Source: Gammaproteobacteria bacterium | GTDB taxonomy: Bacteria; Pseudomonadota; Gammaproteobacteria; Steroidobacterales; Woeseiaceae | NCBI GenBank assembly: GCA_009937505.1 | Contig: JAACFJ010000012.1 | Location: 1-64,000 of the forward strand | DNA: 64,000 bases | Direction of reading: 5' to 3' | Part shown: in pieces, positions 54,007 to 62,431 of the stretch | Numbering within the stretch: the first letter of the stretch is position 1 | Layout of the letters: every line of letters starts with the position of its first letter | Translations under genes and position numbers: made by a program | Notes under the pieces: model-generated | Databases searched by the model: none | What the model was told of the DNA's origin: nothing | What the model saw: the letters and a program-made list of their open reading frames with translations, nothing else

Positions 54007-56378
54007 GCGATCGAAAACCGACGCGAGACCTGAGCGAAGGGGTCCGGCTCGCTAATCGGTATACCTTAGCCCGGCGATTAGGCAGAGGGGGCGCGGCCGA
54101 GACCTGGCTCGCGACGGACCGGATCACCCGCGCGTCGGTCGCGCTCAAGATCCTCGTGGACGATCGCATCGATGACGATGCATTGCGACGCGAGTGGCAA
54201 CTCGCGATTCGCCTGATGCACGCACATATCGTGCGCGCGTTCGAATTCCACGAGGACGACGGGGCTTTCTACAGCCTGCAGTACATCGACGGACCGGATA
54301 TTGGCGTGCTCGCCGGCGCGTCTCCGGCAGAATCGCTGCCGCCGGTCGCGCTGGTCGCGGATGCCCTGCGATATGCACATGCAAAAGGCGTCGTACACCG
54401 AGACGTCAAAGCCTCGAACATCCTTCTCGATCACAACGGTGCGCCGTACCTGATCGACTTCGGCATTGCGGCGACTCCCGGCCAGGATCCGGGCGGCGGT
54501 TCGCTGATTGCCGCCAGTCCTCAGCAACTCTCGGGCGACGCGCCTGATCCGACCGACGACATTTTCGCGCTCGGTGGTGTGATCCATGAACTGGTGAGCG
54601 GTCGTTCGCCCTGGAGATCAGAGGATACGGCGGGCGACATTCTCCACAGAGAACCGCCACCGCTCGAGGCGGCAGACGGCTCGGCAGTGTCCGCCGGTCT
54701 TCAGGAGTTGGTCGCCCGAATGCTGGACAAGGACGCATCGCGCAGGCCGGACGCGGAGTCCGTTGCCGGCCGTCTGGCGGAGCTGGGTTATGCTCCTGCA
54801 CCCGCCGCGAAGCGCTTCGTCGCCGCGACGGGGGGTGCGCACGACGAGATTATCCGGACGCAGGAAGCCGTCCGCCCGGTCAGTCGCGAACCGCACCCTG
54901 CTGCTGCGGCGAGTAGCACGACATCCAGCGGCATGAGCCCGCGGACCCTCGGCATCAGTTTTGCCGCATTGCTGGTCTTGCTGCTTGGCGTCGTATTCCT
55001 GTTGCCAAGGGCGGTCGAAAAACCTGCAGCCGTGCCGGCGGCGGACACGACAGCACAGGATGAAGGGCCGCAGGCGGAGACAGGAGTCGAAAAGAAGCCC
55101 AGCGTCGAGTTTAACGAGAACCTCGACGACCTCAGCGGCCGCGATCAGCGCGTCCAGGACCGGGCATCTACCGAGGAGGTACTCGGGGAGTTACTGGCCA
55201 AGATGGATACGCTGGAAAGCCGTGCCGTGCAGCGTTGGGGCGGGTTGCGATTTGCCCGGGCGCAGGCGGTCTACGCCGAGGGCGACGAGGCCTACCTGGC
55301 GCGGGACTATGCCGCTGCATCGCAGAAATACCGTGAGGCCATCGAAATCGTCGAACCGCTGCTGGATGAAGTCGACAAGGTGTTCGAATCGACCTATGCG
55401 GAGGCTCGCGCGGCTCTGGAGGCTGCCGATCCCGTGGAGGCCCTGCGCCTTTTCGATCTCGCCGCAGCGATCAGTCCGGGACACCGGGGCGCGCAGCAGG
55501 GACTGGCGCGGGCACGAAATCTCGAAACCGTCCTTTCATTGATGGACCAGGGCCTCGCGCATGAAAAGGACCTCGCGCTGCAGGCAGCCCGGCAAAGCTT
55601 CGAACAAGCCGTCGAGCTCGACCCGGCATGGGAGCCCGCGCAGCTTGCGCTGGACCGAGTACGCGGCACGATCCGGCAAATGGAGTTCGACATGCGCATG
55701 ACGGAGGGCCTGACCGCACTGGCCGATGGCGATTTCCTGGCGGCTCGCGCGGCATTTCGCATGGCGGAGAAGCTTAAGCCCGGGTCACCCGAGCCGGCTG
55801 ACGGCGTGTTGCAGGTAGACCAGGGTATCCGGTTGCAGGAGATCACGTCGCTGGAGCAAAAGGCCCTGCAGTACGAGCAGGCGGAAGAATGGAGTGACGC
55901 GACCGAGACCTACGGGCGTATCCTCGAGCTGGATTCCAACCTGGCGTTTGCGCAGGACGGCATCGTCCGGACGCGGCAGATGGAAGCCCTGTTCGAGATG
56001 CTCGACGGGTTCATCGAGGAACCCGATAGCCTGAGCCGGCAGTCGAAAATGCAGTCCGCCACCAAGCTGCTCCTCGACATCACACGCATGGAAGAAATCG
56101 GCCCACGCCTCGCGGATCGGCGCGACGAGCTGTCGAGACTGCTGAAGCGGGCGGCAACGCCGCTCACAGTCAGGCTCGTTTCCGACAACCAGACCGACGT
56201 TTCGATCTACAAAGTTGGTAAACTCGGCAGCTTCGACCAGCATGAACTCAATCTGCGGCCAGGCACCTACGTTGCGGTCGGCGTACGCCCCGGATACCGC
56301 GACGTACGCCTGGAGTTTCGCGTGGGACCGGAAATTGACATGCAGCCCATTGTCGTTCGCTGCGAGGAACCAATTTGA
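54003..56378 (+). CDS. Transmembrane Ser/Thr kinase with extracytoplasmic TPR-like repeats
   Basis: 791 residues. Kinase domain about 18-265: K49 in VALKIL, HRDVKASN (132-139), DFG 152-154. The activation-loop APE is replaced by ASPQQLSG, as in several bacterial kinases. A single membrane helix (about 314-336) leads to an extracytoplasmic part of about 450 residues with TPR-like helical repeats (ARAQAVYAEGDEAYLARDYAAASQKYREAIE and later copies, to about 640) and a C-terminal PEGA-like beta domain (LTVRLVSDNQTDVSIYKVG...LRPGTYVAVGVRPGY). This looks like a receptor kinase whose outer part senses or scaffolds envelope components. It overlaps its neighbours on both sides by 4 bases. Confidence 0.87.
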   Translation: MSDRKPTRDLSEGVRLANRYTLARRLGRGGAAETWLATDRITRASVALKILVDDRIDDDALRREWQLAIRLMHAHIVRAFEFHEDDGAFYSLQYIDGPDIGVLAGASPAESLPPVALVADALRYAHAKGVVHRDVKASNILLDHNGAPYLIDFGIAATPGQDPGGGSLIAASPQQLSGDAPDPTDDIFALGGVIHELVSGRSPWRSEDTAGDILHREPPPLEAADGSAVSAGLQELVARMLDKDASRRPDAESVAGRLAELGYAPAPAAKRFVAATGGAHDEIIRTQEAVRPVSREPHPAAAASSTTSSGMSPRTLGISFAALLVLLLGVVFLLPRAVEKPAAVPAADTTAQDEGPQAETGVEKKPSVEFNENLDDLSGRDQRVQDRASTEEVLGELLAKMDTLESRAVQRWGGLRFARAQAVYAEGDEAYLARDYAAASQKYREAIEIVEPLLDEVDKVFESTYAEARAALEAADPVEALRLFDLAAAISPGHRGAQQGLARARNLETVLSLMDQGLAHEKDLALQAARQSFEQAVELDPAWEPAQLALDRVRGTIRQMEFDMRMTEGLTALADGDFLAARAAFRMAEKLKPGSPEPADGVLQVDQGIRLQEITSLEQKALQYEQAEEWSDATETYGRILELDSNLAFAQDGIVRTRQMEALFEMLDGFIEEPDSLSRQSKMQSATKLLLDITRMEEIGPRLADRRDELSRLLKRAATPLTVRLVSDNQTDVSIYKVGKLGSFDQHELNLRPGTYVAVGVRPGYRDVRLEFRVGPEIDMQPIVVRCEEPI

Positions 56379-58801
56379 GTCTGAACCTTTTCATCAGGGA
56401 TGTTGAAGGCGAACGACGAATAGAGGCGGAGCGTTTGCCGCTGCGCGTCGGTACCGGCAGCGACTGCGACCTCCGTCTGCCAGGCCCCGGCGGCGGGCCG
56501 GTCATGATGCTCGATGTGCTCGACGACGTGCCTTTCGTGCAGCCCGTCGGTCGTGACGCGTCGATGGCGATTAACGGCGAATCGCTCCTTGCCAGCCGAC
56601 GTTTGCAGGACGGCGACGAGCTGCGCTACTTCGGCAGCCGCATCGTCGTCCATCTCGGCGAGGCGCGCCTGACGCTGGAAGTCCGGCTCGAGGACAGCGC
56701 CTATGTGACGAAGCCGCCCGAACTCGGCGATGCCGGCGAACAGCCGGCCGAGGAGACCATCGCGCCGACGGCTTTCCGGCGCGCTGCGGAGACACCCCAG
56801 GCGCCAGGGGACAGCGCGGGCCACGGCACTCTGCGCTGGATCATTGGTATTGCCCTGACGGTACTGGTGCTCGCGTCTTATCTGTTGTTCACGGCGAAGT
56901 CGGTCAAGTTCGAGGTTACGCCGGGCGAGCCCGATTCGTTCTCGGTCAGCGGTGGCTGGTTCCGCATGCCGCTTGGCGATCGCGTGCTGTTGCGCAAGGG
57001 CAGTTACACGGTGCAGGTGTCGCAGCAGGGGTATTTCGACGTTAGTCAGAACTTCGAAGTGGGAGACGAGCAGAACGTCATTATCGACATCGAGATGCGC
57101 AAGCTGCCAGGGCACGTGACGGTCGTCACGAATCCCCCGACGGAAGCAGTTGTCGGGATCAACGAGAGCGAGATCGGGCCGGCACCGTTCGGACCGATCG
57201 AGTTGTTGCCCGGGGAGCACAGCGTCAACGTGCGCGCCGAGCGGTTTCTCCCATACACGGGCGTTATCAGCGTCCCGGGACTCGGCAGGCACGAACAGCT
57301 CAGCGTGCAGCTCGTGCCGCGCTGGGCGGACATCGAGATCAGCTCGGAACCGCCGGGTGCAAGCATATTTGCGGGCGAACATCAGGTTGGCGAGACCCCG
57401 GCGACCATCGAACTGATGGAGGGCACACACCAGATCAGCGTCGTGCGGGACGGCTACAGCGCCTGGGACGGCACGGTGGTCGCGGAGCCGAACACCGACA
57501 CGGCGCTGCCGCTGATCCGGCTGCAGCCGGCGAACGCCAGGCTGCTCGTCAACTCTATTCCGCGCGGCGCCAACGTCACCGTGAACGGCCGTTACCGCGG
57601 GCAGTCACCGATATCGCTCGATCTCGCGCCGGACGTCAACTACGAGATCGGACTGTCGAAGGCCGGTTACGGCATGACGAGCCGTAAAGTTCGGCTCGAA
57701 GCGGCGGCCAGCGACTCGATCACGGTCGATCTTACGGCCAGGACCGGCACCCTGACCGTCAACGTTCAGCCTGCCGACGCCACGGTCTACGTGGATGGTC
57801 AGGCACGCGGAACGGGCAATGCGACGTTACGTCTGAGTTCGGCCCCGCACCGCATCGAGGTGCGCAAGGCCGGCTACGAATCCTGGTCGCGAACTGTAAC
57901 GCCGCGGCCGGGCTATCCGCAGACGCTGTCGGCTCGCCTGCGTTCGCTTGAAGAGATAGAGCGTGCGTCGGTTGCGCTCGAGCGCAAGACGGCTGCCGGC
58001 CAGGTATTGCGCCTGGTCGAGCCCGGCACCTTCACCCTGGGCTCGTCGCGCAGCGAGCAGGGCCGGCGGGCAAACGAAGTCATTGTGCCTGTCAAGCTGA
58101 CGAAACCGTTTCTGATCGGCGTGAAGGAAGTGACCAACCGGGAGTTTGCGCAGTTCCGGGAGAATCACGATTCCGGCGCCGATATCCACCCGTCGATGGC
58201 CGGCGACAACAACCCCGTGGCCAACGTGACCTGGGCGGATGCCGTACAGTACTGCAACTGGCTCAGCGCACGCGAAGGCCTGACGCCGGTTTACAAGGAG
58301 GAGTTCGGCGAGTGGGTTGCCATACGGCCGTTCCCGGATGGGTACCGCCTGCCGACCGAGGCGGAGTGGGTGTGGGCTATTCGTTACCAGGGCGGCAACG
58401 GCGCACTGAAATTTTCCTGGGGCAGGGAATGGCCGCCCCGGCGCGACGCGGGCAACTATGCCGACAAGTCCGCGGCCGATCTCGTGCCCACGATCATTCC
58501 CGGCTATGACGACGGCTTCGCATCGACCGCGGAAGGCGGCAAGTTTCCAGCGAACGCCATAGGGGTTTTCGACGGCGCCGGAAACCTGGCCGAATGGGTG
58601 AATGATTTCTACACGGTACCGGCCCCCGGCGTTACCTCACCGCTGGTCGACCCCCTGGGCCCCGAGCGCGGACAGTCCTACGTGATCAGGGGTTCCGGCT
58701 GGCGGCATGCATCGACGACCGAACTGCGACTGTCCTACCGGGATTACGGCAATGAACCGAGGTCGGACGTCGGTTTCCGCGTAGCGCGAAATGCCGACTG
58801 A
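56375..58801 (+). CDS. FHA-like/PEGA/SUMF1-like transmembrane protein
   Basis: 808 residues from a TTG that overlaps the upstream stop (TTGA). Order: a cytoplasmic FHA-like beta domain (1-110, LPLRVGTGSDCDLRLPG), a membrane helix (about 153-173), at least four PEGA-type repeats (about 175-520; GxxVTVVTNPP..AVVGINE, ISSEPPGASIFAGEHQVGETP, VNSIPRGANVTVNGRYRGQSP, VNVQPADATVYVDGQARGTG) and a C-terminal formylglycine-enzyme/SUMF1-like domain (about 540-805; GVKEVTNREFAQF, YRLPTEAEWVWA, GNLAEWVNDFY, VIRGSGWRHA...GFRVAR). The cysteines needed for FGE catalysis are absent, so the domain is probably structural or ligand-binding, as in GldJ/GldK of the Bacteroidetes gliding machinery. It likely links cytoplasmic phospho-signals to an outer scaffold. 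Confidence 0.86.
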   Translation: MSLNLFIRDVEGERRIEAERLPLRVGTGSDCDLRLPGPGGGPVMMLDVLDDVPFVQPVGRDASMAINGESLLASRRLQDGDELRYFGSRIVVHLGEARLTLEVRLEDSAYVTKPPELGDAGEQPAEETIAPTAFRRAAETPQAPGDSAGHGTLRWIIGIALTVLVLASYLLFTAKSVKFEVTPGEPDSFSVSGGWFRMPLGDRVLLRKGSYTVQVSQQGYFDVSQNFEVGDEQNVIIDIEMRKLPGHVTVVTNPPTEAVVGINESEIGPAPFGPIELLPGEHSVNVRAERFLPYTGVISVPGLGRHEQLSVQLVPRWADIEISSEPPGASIFAGEHQVGETPATIELMEGTHQISVVRDGYSAWDGTVVAEPNTDTALPLIRLQPANARLLVNSIPRGANVTVNGRYRGQSPISLDLAPDVNYEIGLSKAGYGMTSRKVRLEAAASDSITVDLTARTGTLTVNVQPADATVYVDGQARGTGNATLRLSSAPHRIEVRKAGYESWSRTVTPRPGYPQTLSARLRSLEEIERASVALERKTAAGQVLRLVEPGTFTLGSSRSEQGRRANEVIVPVKLTKPFLIGVKEVTNREFAQFRENHDSGADIHPSMAGDNNPVANVTWADAVQYCNWLSAREGLTPVYKEEFGEWVAIRPFPDGYRLPTEAEWVWAIRYQGGNGALKFSWGREWPPRRDAGNYADKSAADLVPTIIPGYDDGFASTAEGGKFPANAIGVFDGAGNLAEWVNDFYTVPAPGVTSPLVDPLGPERGQSYVIRGSGWRHASTTELRLSYRDYGNEPRSDVGFRVARNAD

Positions 58802-58860
58802 AATTCGTGCGACAATTGCCGCCTGCGGCGGTCAAATAACGTGGTAATGACAAGAGACCA

Positions 58861-59109
58861 ATGATGCATCGTTATTTATTGACCGTTTTATTGCTGCTCG
58901 CGGGCGCGGGCACCTGGGCCCAGGAGAGTGCCCCGGCCGACGAGGCCGATGCGCCGGATGCGCAGGACACGGCGGAAGAAGCGCCCGATGAACAGGAAGA
59001 CGATCTCGACCTCGATGAAGAAAGCTACCGGGATGCCGAGGAAGAGGATTTCGTGCCGACCGAGGACATACCGGCCGACCAGGCGATCCCTTTCCCGACC
59101 GACATCTAA
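58861..59109 (+). CDS. Small acidic exported protein (82 aa)
   Basis: Signal peptide about 1-20 (HRYLLTVLLLLAGAGTWA, cleavage before QES), then a mature chain of about 62 residues with more than twenty Asp/Glu and no aromatic core except near the end (EDFVPTEDIPADQAIPFPTDI). It is disordered by appearance and probably a charged periplasmic spacer, cation binder or ligand. It stands between the PEGA/SUMF1-like gene and the channel gene and is presumably part of the same assembly. No family recognised. A second ATG follows immediately and could also be used. Confidence 0.65.
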   Translation: MMHRYLLTVLLLLAGAGTWAQESAPADEADAPDAQDTAEEAPDEQEDDLDLDEESYRDAEEEDFVPTEDIPADQAIPFPTDI

Positions 59110-59144
59110 GCCCGACCCATTTTCAAAGCTGACGTTGCTGATCT

Positions 59145-59945
59145 ATGAACAAGAAAAACATTCCTGTTGAGTTCGTATTCCAGATGTTTGCACTGATCAT
59201 CGCGATCATTGTCGTGCACGCGTTCTACGTGTCCGTTGTGCGGCCGAACGCGGCGCAAATCATCGAGGAACAAAACGCTGCGGCCGCCGCCGACCCCAAC
59301 TACGTCCGCGAGCGCCGCGTCGCCGTGCTGATCAAGGACCTCGAACAGGAAGCCTGTTTCATCCTCATGATCTGGGCGCTCGCGATCATGGGGTACAAGG
59401 CAGTCAGTATCACGCGCGAGCGCCGCCTGCTCGACGTCGACCTCGTTCCGGTCGCGGAAGGGATGCGAATATTGCCCGAGGATACCCGCGAATTCGCCCG
59501 CCAGGTGCAGCAGCTGCCCAACGAGCAGCAACAGATGCTGCTGCCACGCGCCCTGCTGAACGCGCTCCGGCGATTCAATTCGACGCACAATATTCAGGAC
59601 GTCTCCAGTAGCACGAACACCATCTGCGAGTCCGAGGCTGAGCGGCTGGAATCGGAGCTGTCGATGATCCGCTACATCTCCTGGGCGATTCCCTCGATTG
59701 GATTTATCGGCACCGTGCGCGGTATCGGTGAGGCGCTCGCGCAGGCGGACAAAGCGGTTCAGGGCGACATCGCGGGTGTTACCCAGAGCCTGGGCGTCGC
59801 GTTCAACTCGACCTTCATCGCGCTCCTGATCAGCATATTCCTGATGTTCCTGGTGTATCAGCTGCAGCTCTTGCAGGAGCGCCTCGTGTTCGATGCGCAG
59901 GCGTACTGTGACGACAAGCTGATCCGCCACATGAGAGCGGACTGA
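59145..59945 (+). CDS. MotA/TolQ/ExbB-type channel protein
   Basis: 266 residues. Four hydrophobic segments: about 10-32, 70-88, 177-197 and 209-241. The conserved core of the MotA/TolQ/ExbB family is clear in the last two, AIPSIGFIGTVRGIGEALAQADKAV and GVTQSLGVAFNSTFIALLISIF, the latter with the Thr/Ser that lines the ion path. The N-terminal pair is separated by about 37 extracytoplasmic residues, and a cytoplasmic domain (about 90-175) lies before the core. In known systems five such subunits surround two copies of a TolR/ExbD/MotB partner and turn ion flow into rotation. The two vWA proteins 1.4-2.5 kb downstream are the evident partners here. Confidence 0.88.
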   Translation: MNKKNIPVEFVFQMFALIIAIIVVHAFYVSVVRPNAAQIIEEQNAAAAADPNYVRERRVAVLIKDLEQEACFILMIWALAIMGYKAVSITRERRLLDVDLVPVAEGMRILPEDTREFARQVQQLPNEQQQMLLPRALLNALRRFNSTHNIQDVSSSTNTICESEAERLESELSMIRYISWAIPSIGFIGTVRGIGEALAQADKAVQGDIAGVTQSLGVAFNSTFIALLISIFLMFLVYQLQLLQERLVFDAQAYCDDKLIRHMRAD

Positions 59946-59964
59946 CCGCCGCGCGGAGCGACGG

Positions 59965-61329
59965 ATGTCCCTGCTTGCAGCCCATATCAATGATGCCGGG
60001 ATCTCGGTACTCAGTGCCGAGCGCATGCTTTACCGGGAACCCGGTTTCGCACTTCTCGACGACGAGCTGACAACGGGCTCGAAGGCGTTCGAAAACGCCC
60101 GCATAAAACCGCGGAGGATCCAGAATCGATTTTGGTTGGAGCTGACGACAAACGCACTGCCCGACCGCCGATTCCAGCACCTGAGTGCCGCGGATCTCGT
60201 CAGCCGGCAGCTCGAACAAATCTGGCATGGCGCTGCGGCCTCCGGCGACCGGCTGGTCGTCGCCGTGCCGGCCTATATGACGGGCGAGAATCTCGGCCTG
60301 TTTCTCGGCATTGCAAGCGAACTCGACGTCCCGATCGTCGGCCTGGTCGACGCTGCCGTCGCGGCGACGCGTCGCGAATACCAGGGGGCAGTTCCCGCGC
60401 ACGTGGATTTGGGTCTGCACGTCACGACCCTGTCGCGTCTGAAGCAGAATGGCCAGGTACAGCTCGACCGCAGCGAGGTAATCGAAAACAGCGGAATGCT
60501 GGCGCTGTACGAAGCCTGGATACGGGTGATCTCCGACGCATTTGTGAAGCAGTCGAGATTCGACCCGCTGCATACCGCAGAAACCGAGCAGCTGTTGCTC
60601 GACCGGCTTGGCGAGTGGCTGGCAAGCGCGTCGGCCAATGCGAAAGTGGCGCTCGAAATCGAGTACCGGGGTATCGTGCACAGTGCCGAACTCGAATCCC
60701 TGCACCTGATATCAGCGGCGGCGCCTGTTTACCAGCGCATCGCAAGCCAGCTTAGAGCCATTTTCCGGGCCGAGGAAACGCCTGCAATTCAACTTAGCGA
60801 TCGCGCCGCACGTATGCCGGGCCTTGCCGACATGCTCGCCGCGCGCGTCGGTGGCGAAATATTCCTGCTCGAGCCCGGCGCCACGGCGCGTGGACTCTTG
60901 ACCCGCTGCCGGGACATGCAGCGCGGCGATGGCGGCGTGACGCTGATCAGGCAGCTGCCATGGGACCAGACGCCGGTGACGATCGCGCAAGACGAAACGC
61001 CCGTCGCGGCCGGGCAGCCGACGCACCTGCTTTTCGAAAATACGGCCTATCCGATCGATGCCCGTGCACTACTGATGGGCTCGCAGCCCGCGGCCGGCGA
61101 GCGCTGGATCGACCTGAGAGGCGAAATGCCGGGCGTATCCCGGCGGCACTGCTCCATCGAACGCAAGAACGGCCAATGCATCGTGCAGGACTACAGTCGC
61201 TACGGCACGTTTCTCAATGGCCACAAGATCGACGGCTCAGCCGTCCTCCAGGTAGGGGACCTCATTCGCCTGGGCAGCCCCGGCTACGAATTTCGGCTGA
61301 TCATGACGGAGCCTGACGATGGCTCGTAA
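59965..61329 (+). CDS. Actin/Hsp70-like fold protein with C-terminal FHA domain
   Basis: 454 residues, no signal peptide. Residues 1-340 have the layout of a degenerate Hsp70/actin-type ATPase: an N-terminal strand pair (LAAHINDAGISVLSAE), LVVAVPAYMTGENLGLFLGIASELDVPIVGLVDAAVAA (the pattern of the Hsp70 crossing helix), then HVDLGLHVTTLSRLKQNG in place of the usual DLGGGTFDvS phosphate loop. The Gly-rich phosphate loop is weakened, so ATP hydrolysis is doubtful. The C-terminal FHA domain (about 362-447) has VSRRHCSI (S392, H395) and YGTFLNG (N418), while the Arg normally next to Gly at the start of the motif is replaced (MGSQ). It probably reads phosphothreonine made by the cluster's kinases. 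It overlaps the next gene by 11 bases. Confidence 0.72.
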   Translation: MSLLAAHINDAGISVLSAERMLYREPGFALLDDELTTGSKAFENARIKPRRIQNRFWLELTTNALPDRRFQHLSAADLVSRQLEQIWHGAAASGDRLVVAVPAYMTGENLGLFLGIASELDVPIVGLVDAAVAATRREYQGAVPAHVDLGLHVTTLSRLKQNGQVQLDRSEVIENSGMLALYEAWIRVISDAFVKQSRFDPLHTAETEQLLLDRLGEWLASASANAKVALEIEYRGIVHSAELESLHLISAAAPVYQRIASQLRAIFRAEETPAIQLSDRAARMPGLADMLAARVGGEIFLLEPGATARGLLTRCRDMQRGDGGVTLIRQLPWDQTPVTIAQDETPVAAGQPTHLLFENTAYPIDARALLMGSQPAAGERWIDLRGEMPGVSRRHCSIERKNGQCIVQDYSRYGTFLNGHKIDGSAVLQVGDLIRLGSPGYEFRLIMTEPDDGS

Positions 61330-62416
61330 GCGCCGGCAATTCGAGGTCTTCAGCATGTCGTTTCTCGACTGCATGAGTTGCGGTTTCGGTGCCGTGATCC
61401 TGTTCTTCATGATCATCAATGCGCAGGTGAAGGAGTCCACGGAAGAGGATCCGACCGAGCTGATGGCCGAGACGAAGCGCCTGGAGGTCGAGATACTCGA
61501 AGGTCGCAAGGATCTCGTGCTTGCGAAGAATACGACCGAGACACTGGAGGAAGAGAAACAGACCGCCGAGGGCAAGATCGCCGAGATCATCGCCCTGATA
61601 AAGGAATTGCGTGAGGAACTCGCCGAGTACGACGACGAAACACTCGCCAAAATCGAGCGTATCGAGAAGCTGCAGAGCGATATCAAATCACTCGAGGAAG
61701 AAGTGAAGCGCCTGCTGGCGCTGAAGGCCGAAGAGGAAAACCAGGGCGCGAGGATTCGGGAATTCAAGGGCGAAGGCGACCGCCAGTACCTGACGGGGCT
61801 CAAGCTGGGCGGCGACCGCACACTGATACTCGTCGATCGTTCGGCGAGCATGCTGGACGACACGATCGTCAATATCATCCGCCGTCGCAACATGGCGGAA
61901 GCGGACAAACTGCGCGCCGTCAAGTGGCGCCAGGTCGTGGCCAGCGTCGACTGGCTCACGTCGCAGTTCAAGCCGGGCAGCAAGTTCCAGATCTACATGT
62001 TCAACAACGAGGTCCAGCCGGTGATCAAGGGCAGTGGCGGCACCTGGCTCGAAGCGGACGATGCGACCAAGCTGGACGAGGCCATACGGGTGCTGCGGCG
62101 CACGCCGCCCGAGAACGGTACCAATTTACGTGCCGCCTACGAGATCGCGGCCGAGCTTACGCCGCGGCCCGACAATATCATCCTGCTGGTCGATGGTTTG
62201 CCGACGATGATGGAGTCCACCACTAACCGCAGGATGGTCACCGGCCGCGATCGCATGAGTATGCACGGCCGCTCGGTCCGTGAACTGCCCAGCGGCATAC
62301 CGGTCAATATATTATTGTTCCCGATGGAGGGCGACTACGATGCCGCCATCGCGTACTGGACACTGGCATACGGCAGCGGCGGGTCATTCATGGCCGTCAG
62401 CCGGGACTGGCCGTAG
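61319..62416 (+). CDS. TolR/ExbD-like membrane protein with vWA domain, paralogue 1
   Basis: 365 residues. After a basic N-terminus (ARKRRQ) comes FSMSFLDCMSCGFGAVILFF, a single membrane helix that starts with Asp17 in S-F-L-D, the position of the ion-carrying Asp in TolR/ExbD/MotB. A long charged coiled coil (about 40-140) leads to a vWA domain (about 160-365) with a full MIDAS: LVDRSASM (DxSxS), NGTNLRAAY (Thr) and LLVDGLPT (Asp). Topology by charge is N-in, so the vWA part is extracytoplasmic. It should be one half of the B-type subunit pair in the channel complex with the MotA/ExbB-like protein. Start inside the previous gene implies translational coupling. Confidence 0.87.
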   Translation: MARKRRQFEVFSMSFLDCMSCGFGAVILFFMIINAQVKESTEEDPTELMAETKRLEVEILEGRKDLVLAKNTTETLEEEKQTAEGKIAEIIALIKELREELAEYDDETLAKIERIEKLQSDIKSLEEEVKRLLALKAEEENQGARIREFKGEGDRQYLTGLKLGGDRTLILVDRSASMLDDTIVNIIRRRNMAEADKLRAVKWRQVVASVDWLTSQFKPGSKFQIYMFNNEVQPVIKGSGGTWLEADDATKLDEAIRVLRRTPPENGTNLRAAYEIAAELTPRPDNIILLVDGLPTMMESTTNRRMVTGRDRMSMHGRSVRELPSGIPVNILLFPMEGDYDAAIAYWTLAYGSGGSFMAVSRDWP

Positions 62417-62431
62417 CACGTTGGAGCACGC

